This document shows positions 35,369 to 44,868 of a DNA stretch of 64,000 bases, one piece after another. The DNA lies in assembly GCF_003289645.1 (NCBI RefSeq), contig NZ_QLYX01000010.1:186001-250000 (forward strand), given 5' to 3'. The notes beneath the pieces were generated by a model. It saw nothing but the letters and a program-made list of their open reading frames with translations. It made no database searches and was not told the DNA's origin. The DNA comes from Actinomadura craniellae. GTDB taxonomy: Bacteria; Actinomycetota; Actinomycetes; Streptosporangiales; Streptosporangiaceae. Position 1 is the stretch's first letter. The number at the start of each line of letters is the position of its first letter. The translations under genes and the position numbers were made by a program.

Positions 35369-36337
35369 GTGGCCCGCGATTACGACACCCAGCTCCTTGA
35401 GTCGGTGGCCGTGCGCCGCCGCCGGCTGCGTGAGGCCCTGCTGTTCGGCCCCGAGCGCTCCCGCCGCACCCTCGACGAGAACATCACCAAGATCCTCGCC
35501 GGGCTCTGCGTGGCGGCGGTCGTGTGCGCCGGCACCCTCGGCTGGTCCTTCCTGCGCAACCAGCTCGACACCCAGCGCAAGGCCCGTGCCCAGCAGTCCC
35601 AGGGGCCCGCACCGGACACCGGCGCCGCGCCCGTCCCGGCCGAGTGGGTGGGCGTGCAGGTCACCCTGCCGATGCTGCAGAACGCGCTGGACCAGGCGCA
35701 GGTGCCGCGCGACCTCTATGTGCTGCCCGGCCGGCAGCGGCCGCCGGCCGACCGGACGTCCAGCTACTACGTGCTCGCCCGCGGCCAGAACGGTTTCTCC
35801 GTCGGCATCGTCGAGTACCGGCAGGGCCGGACCGGCGCCGAGTTCGCCACCGAGGACGAGGCGTACCGTTGGCTGTACGGCGAGCTCGTGGTGAAGGAGA
35901 ACCCGCCGCGCGCCCTCACCCCCGCCCAGGAGGCCGGGCTCCCCGGGCAGAGCGCCGCCCTCACCGCGGACGTCCGGGCCAAGATCGCGGCGGGCGGCGG
36001 CAGCACCGTCACCTACCCGCTCACCCAGGGGCGGCTGGTCGACCTGTTCGGTCAGGAGAGCGGGTCGACACTCTTCCCGGCGGGCGTCCCGTTCACCGGG
36101 CGCGGGCTGCCCGAGTCGGCCCGCGCCACCGTGGACCCGGGGGTGCCGTCGGGCTACCGCCGCTACCGGGTGGCCCGGCCGTTCCAGGTGGCCGCCTCGA
36201 TCCCGGCCACCGGCGGCGCCGCGCGGCTCACCGTCAGCCCCGGACTGTTCCCCCGCCCGCCCGTGCTGCCGAGCGTCCGCTGGCTGCTACGGAACGGTTA
36301 CCTTGAACGCGTCACGGCGCCCACCGTCCCCCGATGA
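35369..36337 (+). CDS. Membrane-anchored TNT-fold protein at the EccB position
   Basis: A 322-aa protein with an Arg-rich cytosolic N-terminus (VAVRRRRLREALLFG), one membrane helix at about residues 42-62, and an extracytoplasmic domain. The last 100 residues read like the TNT (tuberculosis necrotizing toxin, NAD glycohydrolase) fold: YPLTQGRLVDLFG, then LFPAGVPFTGRGLP, YRRYRVARPFQV and a closing VRWLLRNGYLERV. The FGQPGGG stretch that carries the TNT catalytic Gln is missing (SIPATGGAAR instead), so NADase activity is doubtful. Topology (basic N-tail, one helix, outside domain) is that of EccB, which is otherwise absent. Start is GTG 35369 with GAGGAGG upstream. Confidence 0.7.
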   Translation: MARDYDTQLLESVAVRRRRLREALLFGPERSRRTLDENITKILAGLCVAAVVCAGTLGWSFLRNQLDTQRKARAQQSQGPAPDTGAAPVPAEWVGVQVTLPMLQNALDQAQVPRDLYVLPGRQRPPADRTSSYYVLARGQNGFSVGIVEYRQGRTGAEFATEDEAYRWLYGELVVKENPPRALTPAQEAGLPGQSAALTADVRAKIAAGGGSTVTYPLTQGRLVDLFGQESGSTLFPAGVPFTGRGLPESARATVDPGVPSGYRRYRVARPFQVAASIPATGGAARLTVSPGLFPRPPVLPSVRWLLRNGYLERVTAPTVPR

Positions 36338-36390
36338 GCACGGCGCCAGACCTCCCGAAAACCCACCGAAACCAACAACGAAGGGACACC

Positions 36391-37716
36391 ATGGCCGCGT
36401 GGAGCCGGGTCACTCTCGTGGGCGAACAGCGCCGGGTCGACGTGGTGCTCCCCGCACGAGAACCGGTCGGCGCCCTCATGCCCGACGTCCTGCAACTGCT
36501 CGGTGACCCGGTCCAGCAGCCGCCCCGGCTGCGCCACCTCGCCACCGCCACCGGCGAGGTGCTGGACGGTGACAGCACCCTCGCCGACCGCGGGATCGCC
36601 GACGGCGCCGTCCTCCGGCTGGTCCGGTCGGACGAACCGCTGCCCGCCCCGGTGGTGCACGAGGTCCCCGAGGCCGTCGGCGACGCGCTGGACGGACGGG
36701 CGTGGCGCTGGGGCCCCGGCGCGGCCCGGTGGAGCGCGACCGGCACCCTGGTGGTCCTGCTCGCCGCGATGGGCGTTCTGGTCCGTTCCGGGCTGCCGCA
36801 CGCGGGCGGGCTCGCCGCCGTCGGCGCCGCCGCCGCACTGCTGCTGATCGCGGGCCCGGCGCTCGGCATACTCGGCCGCGAACCGCTCGGCACCGCGCTC
36901 ACGCTCGGCGGGGGCGCGCTGGCGGGGCTCGCCCTGTGGTTCGCCGGAGATCTGTACGAGTGGCCCGGCTGGACGGGCTGGGCCGGCCCGGCGCTCGTCG
37001 CGGGGCTGCTGGTCACCGGTCTCGGAGCGACCTCCCCGCTGGGTCGCGGCGGGCTGATCGGTGGTGTGCTGACGCTGGTGCTCGCCCTGGCCGCGGCACT
37101 GTGCGCCGCGTTCGGGCTGGCGGCCGAGCACACCGCGGCGGTCCTGGCGCTGACCTGCGTGGTCCTGCTCAGCCTGCTGCTGCGCACCGCGCTGACCCTG
37201 TCGGGGCTGACGTCGCTGGACGACCGGCGCAGCACGGGCGCCACGGTGGCCCGGGGGGACGTGCTGAGCGCGCTGGCCGGAGCGCACCACAGCATGGTGA
37301 TCGCCACCGTGGCCGTGGCGGTGGCCGCCGCCGCCGCCGGGGTGGCGGCCACCGAACGGTTCGGCGGGTGGACCGCCGCGCTGTCCGCGCTGCTCGCCCT
37401 GGTGGTGGCCGGGCGGGCCCGGATGTTCCCGCTGGTGCTGGAGAAGGCCGCGCTGTTCGCCGCGGCGCTGCTGATCGTGGTGCGGGTGGCCTGGGCGTGG
37501 GCCGAGCACGCGTCCTGGGCGCTCGGCCCGGCGCTGGCCGTGCTGCTGGCCGGCCTGGTGATCCCGGTCGTCGTGCTCGCCACCGAGCAGCCCGAGCATG
37601 TCCGGGCCCGGCTTCGACGGATCATGAACCGGATCGAGGCCATGGCGGTGGTGGCAATCGTGCCGGTGGCGATCGGGACCTTCGGGGTCTTCGAGCGCCT
37701 GCTCGGCACCTTCTGA
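36391..37716 (+). CDS. eccD: Type VII secretion integral membrane protein EccD
   Basis: EccD lines the ESX membrane channel. The 441-aa protein has an N-terminal ubiquitin-like YukD domain (residues 1-85, WSRVTLVGEQRRVDVVLPAR ... GAVLRLVRSDEPLP) followed by about eleven hydrophobic helices to the C-terminus, the family's standard layout. I use ATG 36391 with AAGGGA upstream; an in-frame ATG at 36334 overlaps the previous stop (ATGA), adds 19 residues and would imply translational coupling. Its neighbours EccC and the esx pair confirm the assignment. Confidence 0.88.
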   Translation: MAAWSRVTLVGEQRRVDVVLPAREPVGALMPDVLQLLGDPVQQPPRLRHLATATGEVLDGDSTLADRGIADGAVLRLVRSDEPLPAPVVHEVPEAVGDALDGRAWRWGPGAARWSATGTLVVLLAAMGVLVRSGLPHAGGLAAVGAAAALLLIAGPALGILGREPLGTALTLGGGALAGLALWFAGDLYEWPGWTGWAGPALVAGLLVTGLGATSPLGRGGLIGGVLTLVLALAAALCAAFGLAAEHTAAVLALTCVVLLSLLLRTALTLSGLTSLDDRRSTGATVARGDVLSALAGAHHSMVIATVAVAVAAAAAGVAATERFGGWTAALSALLALVVAGRARMFPLVLEKAALFAAALLIVVRVAWAWAEHASWALGPALAVLLAGLVIPVVVLATEQPEHVRARLRRIMNRIEAMAVVAIVPVAIGTFGVFERLLGTF

Positions 37717-37726
37717 GGGGAGCGCA

Positions 37727-39376
37727 GTGGCTGATCCCCGCCCGGACGGATCGGACGGCGAGCGCCGGCCCGACCCCGACGCCACCCGGATCGACCCACC
37801 CCGGGTGCCGCTCCGCAAGAAGCCCTCCCCCGATCCCGAGGCGACCCGCAACGACCCGCCCGCCCAGCCGGCCGCGCAGCCGATGTCCCCCGCCGCCGCG
37901 CAGTGGTACGCCGAGCCCGCCCCGCCGCAGGCCCCCACGACTCCACCGCCGGGAGCCCGCGTCCCCACCCAGGACATGCGGGTCACCCCCGGGTCCGGTA
38001 CCCCCGCGCGCCCACCCCGGAAGCCCTCCGCCGCTCCCCCACGACCGCCGGAGACCGCCCGCCCCCAGGCACCCTCGCCCCGGCCGGCGGAGACCGTTTC
38101 CTTCCGGCCGCCGGAGACCGCCCTCCCCGCGCCGACCCCTCCCGCGTCACCCGCGCCCGCGGAACCGCCCGCCTCCCCGGTGCCGGCACCCGCCCCTCAG
38201 GCGCGACCGGCGCCCACCGAGGCAGCCGATCCCCCGGCCACGCCGCCACCCGCGGCACCGCCCTTCCCGGCTCCCACGGTGTCCGCCGGTCCCCCGGCGA
38301 CCGCACCACCGGACGCGGCCGACGTCCCGCAGGCACCGCCCGCACCACCGGAGGCACCACCTCCCCCGGCACCCCCCGGGCCAGTGGTCCACGAGCCCGT
38401 CGAAGCACCCCGCCCGCCGGCTCCTCCGGCGGCGAACGCCACGGCGGAAGGGACCCTGGAACGGCCGGGGCAGCGGCCCGTCCCCGGCGACCTGGTGCGG
38501 AGCCGGGCACACGGCGACTCGCGGCTGCGGCGGGTGGGGCACGGGATGCTGCGCGCCTTCCAGCCCTCGGCTGAGGTGCAGTCGATCGCGGAGTTCGGCG
38601 AACAGGTGCAGCGCCCCATCACCACCGGCCGCCGGATCGCCGTGATGGGGGTGCGCGGCGGCGCCGGCAAGAGCACCGTCACCGCGCTGATCGCCAGCGT
38701 GTTCGCCCACTACCGGCAGGACCGGGTGCTGGCCCTGGACGTCGATCCGGACCTGGGGTCGCTGCCCCTGCGGCTGGGTGCCGCCCCCGAGCACGCGATC
38801 GACGACCTGGCCCGCGGCGGCGTGGTCGGGGGCGGCTTCGAGGACGTGCGGCCCTACCTCGCCCAGGGCGGCGGGGAGCGGCTGTGGGTGCTCCCCGCCG
38901 CCCTGGGCGAGGTGCGCGACAGCTCCCTGGAGCCGGCCGTGTACGAGGCGGTGGCCGTCCCGCTGAGCCGTTTCTTCGGGGTCACCATCACCGACTGCGG
39001 CGCCGATCCGCTGAGTGAGCTGAACCGTACGGTGCTGGCGGGGGCGCACGCCCAGATCCTGGTCGCCCCCACCACCCCGGACGGGGCGACCGCCGTGGGC
39101 CGGGTGCTGGACTGGCAGCGGTCGCGCGGGCTGGGCGACCTGGCCGCCCGGACCCTGGTCGTGTTCACGGTCAAGAGCCCGGCGGCGAAGCAGGCCCTGG
39201 ACCTGGAGGGGGCCGCCGGGATCTTGGGCGAGGCCGGCGCGGGGGTGCAGCGGCTGGGCTACGACCGCCATGTGGCCGTGGGCACCGCCCTCGACCCCCG
39301 GCTGATGGGCTACGCCACGCGCGTCACGGCCGTTCGTCTCGCCGCCGGAGCGCTTCGCCGCGCGCTGGAGGTCTGA
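37727..39376 (+). CDS. EspI-like proline-rich MinD/ParA-type ATPase
   Basis: A 549-aa protein with two parts. Residues 1-260 are a disordered Pro/Ala-rich region with repeated RPPETA- and DPDATR-like segments. Residues 295-549 are a MinD/ParA-like ATPase with a deviant Walker A RGGAGKST near 309, LALDVDPDLGSLPLRLG, and ITDCGADPLSELNRTVL as the switch region. This architecture matches EspI of mycobacterial ESX-1, which dampens secretion when ATP is low. It starts ten bases after eccD and is in the same operon. It may position or regulate the EccC motor. Confidence 0.82.
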   Translation: MADPRPDGSDGERRPDPDATRIDPPRVPLRKKPSPDPEATRNDPPAQPAAQPMSPAAAQWYAEPAPPQAPTTPPPGARVPTQDMRVTPGSGTPARPPRKPSAAPPRPPETARPQAPSPRPAETVSFRPPETALPAPTPPASPAPAEPPASPVPAPAPQARPAPTEAADPPATPPPAAPPFPAPTVSAGPPATAPPDAADVPQAPPAPPEAPPPPAPPGPVVHEPVEAPRPPAPPAANATAEGTLERPGQRPVPGDLVRSRAHGDSRLRRVGHGMLRAFQPSAEVQSIAEFGEQVQRPITTGRRIAVMGVRGGAGKSTVTALIASVFAHYRQDRVLALDVDPDLGSLPLRLGAAPEHAIDDLARGGVVGGGFEDVRPYLAQGGGERLWVLPAALGEVRDSSLEPAVYEAVAVPLSRFFGVTITDCGADPLSELNRTVLAGAHAQILVAPTTPDGATAVGRVLDWQRSRGLGDLAARTLVVFTVKSPAAKQALDLEGAAGILGEAGAGVQRLGYDRHVAVGTALDPRLMGYATRVTAVRLAAGALRRALEV

Positions 39377-39472
39377 CACGCCCCACGCCGCGGCGAAAGC
39401 AATACCCTCATTCTCGGACCCCGAGATATCCAGATATGGGTGTCATTCAACTGAGATATGTCAGGAGTGGTG

Positions 39473-42400
39473 GTGACGACCCGCATCGTCCACCGGCCGG
39501 CGCGCACCGTCTACCCCCCGGCCGAGCGGGACCCCCGCCAGGTCGAGGCGCCGCCCACCCTGCCCGAGGCCAACGCCGGCGGCAACCAGCTGATGGCCGT
39601 CCTGCCCATGGTCGGCATGATGGGCTCGCTGACGATCATGACGGTGCTGCGCAACCCGGCCTTCCTGGTCCTCGGCGCGCTGGTCCTGGTCGTCGCCGTC
39701 GTCGCCGGCGCGGGAATGCTGCTGTCCCGGCGCGGCCAGGTGGGCCGGCAGCGGCGCGCCCAGCGCGAGCTGTACCTGGACTACCTGGAAGGGCTACGCG
39801 ACGAGCTCGGCCAGGAGGAGCGCGCCGCCCGGGCCGGCGCGCGAGTGCTCGACCCGCCGCCCGAAGCGCTCTACGACGTGGTCCGCGACCCCACCCGGTT
39901 GTGGGAGCGGCGCCGCCGGCACCGCGACTTCCTGCGGGTGCGCATCGGCACCGGGCTGATGCCGGGCCGGCCCCTGGAACTCAGCGAGCAGGGCACCGCG
40001 CTGACCCCCACCGACCCGTTCATGCGGTCGGAGGCGTACGCCGTGATCCGGCGCTTCGAGACGGTGCCGGACATGCCGCTGACCGTCCCCCTGGACCTGG
40101 CGGGCGACATCAGCGTGATCGGCTCCCGCGACGACGTGATGCGGGTGATGCGGGCGCTGCTGGCCCAGTTCACCGCCTTCCACTCCGCCGAGGACGCCGC
40201 GCTCGCCGTCGCGCACGCCGCCGACCGCGCCGCCGACTGGGACTGGCTGAAGTGGCTGCCGCACGCGATCGACCCGCACCGCAGGGACGGCCGCGTCGGC
40301 GCCCGGCTGATCGCCCCCACCCCGGCCCGGCTCGGCGCGCTGCTCGCCGACGACCTGCGCGAGCGCTCCGGCTTCGCCGCCGAGGTGATGCGCGGGGTCG
40401 GCCGGCGGGACGCGCACCGGCTGATGCGGCGCCTGGTCGTGGTGCACGACACCCACGGCTCGGTGGCGCACGACCTGATGCGCCCCGACCCGGCCCTCGC
40501 CCCGGCCGACCTCGCCGCCACCGTGATCCACCTGGTGGAGAACCAGGTGGACGAGCCCGGCGACGTGAACGTCCGCATCACGGTGGACGGCGAGCGGGTG
40601 CGGGTGGAGGACCTGCGCGGCGAGACGCCGCTGACACTCACCGGCGTCCTCGACGACGTGCCCGCGCCGGCCCTCGCCGGGCTGGCCCGGATGCTCGCCC
40701 CGCTCCGGCTCTCCCGCGAGTCGATCGACGAGACCGCCGCCGAGGGCGGCAGCGTCGACTACCCCACCCTGCTGGGCATCGGGGACCCCGGCGACCTGGA
40801 CGTCTCCCGGCTGTGGGCGCCGCGCGGCGAGCGGGCCTTCCTGCGGGTGCCGATCGGCGTCGACGACGCGGGCCGGCCGCTGATCCTCGACCTCAAGGAG
40901 GCGGCGCAGCTCGGCATGGGCCCGCACGGGCTGTGCGTGGGCGCCACCGGGTCCGGCAAGAGCGAGATGCTGCGGACGCTGGTGCTGGCCCTGGCCGCCG
41001 GGCACCCCCCGGAGCGGGTCAGCATGGTGCTGGTCGACTACAAGGGCGGCGCCACCTTCGCCCCGTTCGCCGACCTGCCGCACGTCGCCGGAGTGATCAC
41101 CAACCTGGAGGACGACGCCGGGCTGATCGAACGGGTCTACGCCAGCCTCGCCGGAGAGGTGCAGCGGCGCCAGCAGGTGCTGCGGGACGCGGGCAACATC
41201 GCCAACATCGGCGACTACGCCTACCAGCGGGCGCACCGGCCCGAGCTGCCGCCGCTGCCGCACCTGCTGGTCATCATCGACGAGTTCGGCGAGCTGCTCA
41301 CCGCCCGCCCCGACTTCATCGAGCTGTTCCTGTCCATCGGCCGGATCGGGCGCAGCATCGGCGTGCACCTGCTGCTGTCGAGCCAGCGGATCGAGGGCGG
41401 GAAGCTGCGCGGGCTCGACACCTACCTGTCCTACCGGCTGGGGCTGCGCACGTTCTCGGAGGAGGAGAGCCGCACCGTCCTGGACACCCCGGACGCCTTC
41501 CACCTGCCCGCGCTGCCGGGCTTCGGCTACCTCAAGGTCGACACCAGCGTCTACCAGCGGTTCAAGGCGGGCTACGTCTCCGGACCGTACCGCGGCCAGG
41601 TGGCCGCCGAGGAGGAGGAGCCGGCCGGACCCGTCCCGGTGCTGCCCTACACCGCCTACAACACGGCGGGCTCGGCCGGCGGGCCGGCCCCCGGCATCAC
41701 GGCCGGGGGTCCCGAGGGGTCCGGGGAGGCCGAGGAGGCGCTGCCCGAGCGCACCGTCGGCCCCACCCTGCTGGACGTGATGGTCGGCGGGCTGGCCCGG
41801 CACGGGCGGCGGATCCAGAACATCTGGCTGCCGCCGCTGCCCGCCGCGACCACGCTGGACGCCGTCACCGGCCCGGTGGCGGTCACCGGGCGGGGCATGC
41901 GGCTGCCGGTCCGGCTCGCGCCGCTGCACGTCCCGATCGGGCTGCTCGACGACGCCCGCCGGCAGTGGCAGGGGACGTGGAACCTGGACCTGACGGCGGC
42001 GGGCGGCCATATCGCGATCATCGGCGGCCCGCAGACCGGCAAGACCACGCTGCTGCGCACCCTGGTGATGTCGCTGGCGCTCACCCACACGCCGGACCAG
42101 GTCGCGGTGTACGCGCTCGACCTGGTGGGCGGCGGCCTCCAGGCACTGTCGGCCCTGCCGAACGTCGGCGGGGTCGCCGGGCGCACCGACCGGGAGCGGG
42201 TCCGGCGCACCGTGGAGGAGATCCGCGGGATGCTGGAGCACCGCCAGGAGGTGTTCCGCGACCGCGGCATCGACTCCGTCCAGCGGCTGCGCGCGATGCA
42301 CGCGGCGGGCGAGGTCCCCGAGCTGCCCTGCGCCGACGTGGTGCTGTGCGTGGACGGCTTCGGCTCGATCCGCAACGACTTCGAGGAGATCGACGACATG

Positions 42401-43480
42401 GTCTCCGACCTGATGCAGCGCGGCGGCGGGTACGGGATCCACCTCGTCGCCGGGATGCTCCGCTGGAACGACGTGCGCATCGCCATGCAGTCCAACTTCG
42501 GGCAGCGGGTCGAGTTGCGGCTCAACGACCCGTCCGACTCCACGGTGGAGCGGAAGCTGGCCGAGACGATCGGCGCCGACCAGCCCGGGCGGGCGCTCAC
42601 CGACACCAAGCTCTTCGGGCACGTGGCGCTGCCCCGGGTGGACGGGGTGGCCGACGCGTCCCGGCTCGGCGAGGCCGTGGAGAAGACGGCCCGGGCGATC
42701 AGGAACGCCTGGCAGGGCGAGGCGGCGCCGCCCGTCCGGGTGCTGCCGCACCGGCTGCCCGCCGCCGCCCTGCCCGGCCCGGCCGACCAGCCCCGGCTGG
42801 TGCCGATCGGCGTGGACGAGAGCGCGCACGAGCCGGTGCTGCTCGACCTGTTCGACCGCGACCAGAACCTGCTGGTGCTGGGCGACGGCGAGTGCGGCAA
42901 GACCAACCTGCTGCGGCTGCTGGTCGGCGGGCTGATCGACCGGTACTCCCCCGGTGAACTGGTGTTCGCGGTCATGGACCCGCGCCGGACGCTGCGCGAC
43001 GTCGTCCCCGAGCCCTACCTCGGCGGGTACGCCGCCAACGCCCGGCTGGCCGCGGGCCTGGCCGGCGGCGTGGCCAAGGAACTGGAGGGACGGCTGTCCG
43101 ACGACCCGGAGGCCGCCACGGAACCGCCCTCGCCGCGGATCGTGGTGCTGGCCGACGACTACGACATGCTGACCAGCGCCGGGCAGCAGCCGCTGGCCCC
43201 GTTCCTGCCGTTCGTGGCCGGCGGGCCCGACATCGGCCTGCACTTCGTGCTGGCCCGGCGGGTCGCGGGCGCCGCCCGGGGCCTGTACGACCCGCTGGTG
43301 CAGGGCGTCCGGGAGAGCGGCACGGCGTCGCTGCTGATGTCCGGCGACCGCACCGAGGGGCAACTGATCGGCCGGATCTACGCCAGCCCCCAGCCGGCCG
43401 GGCGCGGCCAGTGGATCCGGCGGGGCGAGGCGGCCCGGCTCGTCCAGACCGCGCTGGCGCGATCCGAGGGAGGAACGTGA
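39473..43480 (+). CDS. eccC: Type VII secretion motor ATPase EccC (FtsK/SpoIIIE type)
   Basis: A 1335-aa fused EccCa/EccCb motor. Two membrane helices lie at about residues 40-85, a DUF domain follows, then three ATPase domains. ATPase 1 has an intact Walker A (GATGSGKSE, near 490) and Walker B LLVIIDEFGELL. ATPase 2 (GGPQTGKTT, near 848) has VLCVDGFGS without the catalytic Glu. ATPase 3 (GDGECGKTN, near 1136) has VVLADDYDML. This pattern of one active and two substrate-gating domains is typical. I choose GTG 39473 (MTTRIVHRPARTVYPP) because AGGAG at 39463-39467 is well spaced; ATG 39458 adds five residues. Confidence 0.93.
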   Translation: MTTRIVHRPARTVYPPAERDPRQVEAPPTLPEANAGGNQLMAVLPMVGMMGSLTIMTVLRNPAFLVLGALVLVVAVVAGAGMLLSRRGQVGRQRRAQRELYLDYLEGLRDELGQEERAARAGARVLDPPPEALYDVVRDPTRLWERRRRHRDFLRVRIGTGLMPGRPLELSEQGTALTPTDPFMRSEAYAVIRRFETVPDMPLTVPLDLAGDISVIGSRDDVMRVMRALLAQFTAFHSAEDAALAVAHAADRAADWDWLKWLPHAIDPHRRDGRVGARLIAPTPARLGALLADDLRERSGFAAEVMRGVGRRDAHRLMRRLVVVHDTHGSVAHDLMRPDPALAPADLAATVIHLVENQVDEPGDVNVRITVDGERVRVEDLRGETPLTLTGVLDDVPAPALAGLARMLAPLRLSRESIDETAAEGGSVDYPTLLGIGDPGDLDVSRLWAPRGERAFLRVPIGVDDAGRPLILDLKEAAQLGMGPHGLCVGATGSGKSEMLRTLVLALAAGHPPERVSMVLVDYKGGATFAPFADLPHVAGVITNLEDDAGLIERVYASLAGEVQRRQQVLRDAGNIANIGDYAYQRAHRPELPPLPHLLVIIDEFGELLTARPDFIELFLSIGRIGRSIGVHLLLSSQRIEGGKLRGLDTYLSYRLGLRTFSEEESRTVLDTPDAFHLPALPGFGYLKVDTSVYQRFKAGYVSGPYRGQVAAEEEEPAGPVPVLPYTAYNTAGSAGGPAPGITAGGPEGSGEAEEALPERTVGPTLLDVMVGGLARHGRRIQNIWLPPLPAATTLDAVTGPVAVTGRGMRLPVRLAPLHVPIGLLDDARRQWQGTWNLDLTAAGGHIAIIGGPQTGKTTLLRTLVMSLALTHTPDQVAVYALDLVGGGLQALSALPNVGGVAGRTDRERVRRTVEEIRGMLEHRQEVFRDRGIDSVQRLRAMHAAGEVPELPCADVVLCVDGFGSIRNDFEEIDDMVSDLMQRGGGYGIHLVAGMLRWNDVRIAMQSNFGQRVELRLNDPSDSTVERKLAETIGADQPGRALTDTKLFGHVALPRVDGVADASRLGEAVEKTARAIRNAWQGEAAPPVRVLPHRLPAAALPGPADQPRLVPIGVDESAHEPVLLDLFDRDQNLLVLGDGECGKTNLLRLLVGGLIDRYSPGELVFAVMDPRRTLRDVVPEPYLGGYAANARLAAGLAGGVAKELEGRLSDDPEAATEPPSPRIVVLADDYDMLTSAGQQPLAPFLPFVAGGPDIGLHFVLARRVAGAARGLYDPLVQGVRESGTASLLMSGDRTEGQLIGRIYASPQPAGRGQWIRRGEAARLVQTALARSEGGT

Positions 43481-43878
43481 CCTACGACCTGGTCGCCCTG
43501 ACCGCGAAGGCCCCCAACATCCGGGCCGCCATCGACGCGATGGCGCACGCGAGCCCGGCGCTGCGGGTGCGCGGCGCCGGTTCCGGCGCCGTCATCCAGC
43601 TCTGCGACGACGAGGGCCGGCCGCTGCTCAACATCGAGGCCGCGCAGCGGGTCGACGTCGAGGGCGAGGTGGAGCGGCTGCTCGGCCCCGGCGCGGCGGA
43701 CGGGCTGACCGTGCCCTACTGGTGGGTCGAGGTCCGGGCGTCCGGGGACGGGGACCGGCCCGCCGCCCTCGCCCACCGGTTCGCCGACGACCTCGTCCGG
43801 CGGCTCGGCGGCCGGGTGTGGTCGGCCCGGCCCGCCCCGGCCGACCCCGGCCCCGGCCCCGGTGAGGGGGGCCGGTGA
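43477..43878 (+). CDS. Type VII locus-associated protein, 133 aa, unknown
   Basis: The GTG start lies in a GTGA overlap with the eccC stop, and its own stop overlaps the next start the same way, so the three genes are tightly coupled. The protein begins MTYDLVALTAKAPNIRAAID, is soluble alpha/beta by composition, and contains VPYWWVEVRASGDGDR before a Pro/Gly-rich tail. I recognise no characterised domain. Coupling to EccC and DUF6177 suggests a cytosolic partner of the secretion apparatus, for example a substrate chaperone filling the EspG role, but this is inference. Confidence 0.7.
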   Translation: MTYDLVALTAKAPNIRAAIDAMAHASPALRVRGAGSGAVIQLCDDEGRPLLNIEAAQRVDVEGEVERLLGPGAADGLTVPYWWVEVRASGDGDRPAALAHRFADDLVRRLGGRVWSARPAPADPGPGPGEGGR

Positions 43879-44864
43879 GCGCGCATCCGGCGGTCGACAT
43901 CCTCACCGCCCGCACGGCGGTGGTGATCCAGGACCGCCCGCTGGTCCCGCTGTCGTCCTGGCTGATCGACGCCATGGCCGCCTGCGCCCGCGGCGGGCTG
44001 GCGTTCCAGGTGCTCACCCCGGACGACTCCCGGATCACGCTGCCGCTGCGGATGGCGCTGAACATCTCCCGCTCCCGGTGGGTGGTGCAGGAGCCCGGCG
44101 ACGCCGGCTACTACGACGGCTTCTCCGGGATGCCGCTGGAGTGGAACGGCGCGGCCTTCGCCCCCGTGGACGCCGGGACCGCCCGCTCGGCGGGCCCCTC
44201 CCCGGCCTTCACCCGGCCGGTGCCGGACCTGGGCGCGCAGCTGCTCGTCGATCTGCGGGTGCTGCATCCGGCCGCCGCCGAGCTGGAGCTCGGCCAGACG
44301 ATCGAACTGCTGGCCGACCGGCTGGCCGGGACGGAGCCGACCGCCTGGGGCACCGGCGAACCCACCCTGTCGCGGTGGCTGCCCGCCGAGGTGACCGAGC
44401 TGTGCCGGCGCCGGTCACCGCAGCCGACCCGGCTGGTCTTCACCGGGCCGAACCTGATCGGCACCCACCAGGTGTCGCGGGTGACCTCGGGGGTCACGGA
44501 AGCGGTCATGTTCGTCACCGGGCGGGCCGCGGACGAGCCGTCCCCGCTCGACGACCTGGCGGAACTCGCCGGGGAGCTCGCCGCCCGGGGGACGCTGCAG
44601 ACGATGACCGTCCAGCGAACCGCGGGCCCGGCCGACCTCACCTACGTCCCGCGGTGGTGCGGCGCCCCGGCTCCGGTGGGACTGGCGATCGGCCCGGCGG
44701 GTGTCGCGGAGGTCGGCCTGGAGCACGCGCTGGCCGCCCCGGTGGGCGGCCGGCCGATCGGCGACCCGGACGAGCCGGCCCTCTGGTACCCCCTGGAGGA
44801 CGACGCTCCCGGCGACTGGACCGAGTTCGCCGCGCTGCTGCGGCATCTCGGCCCCGCCCAGTAG
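43875..44864 (+). CDS. DUF6177 family type VII-associated protein
   Basis: A 329-aa soluble protein (MSAHPAVDILTARTAVVIQD) containing DSRITLPLRMALNISRSRWVV and VFTGPNLIGTHQVSRV. It resembles the DUF6177 family that accompanies eccC in streptomycete-type loci; its function is unknown. It is the last gene of the esx operon and ends four bases before the convergent phosphatase gene. The four-base overlap with the preceding 133-aa protein argues that the two act together. Confidence 0.75.
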   Translation: MSAHPAVDILTARTAVVIQDRPLVPLSSWLIDAMAACARGGLAFQVLTPDDSRITLPLRMALNISRSRWVVQEPGDAGYYDGFSGMPLEWNGAAFAPVDAGTARSAGPSPAFTRPVPDLGAQLLVDLRVLHPAAAELELGQTIELLADRLAGTEPTAWGTGEPTLSRWLPAEVTELCRRRSPQPTRLVFTGPNLIGTHQVSRVTSGVTEAVMFVTGRAADEPSPLDDLAELAGELAARGTLQTMTVQRTAGPADLTYVPRWCGAPAPVGLAIGPAGVAEVGLEHALAAPVGGRPIGDPDEPALWYPLEDDAPGDWTEFAALLRHLGPAQ

Positions 44865-44868
44865 CCCG

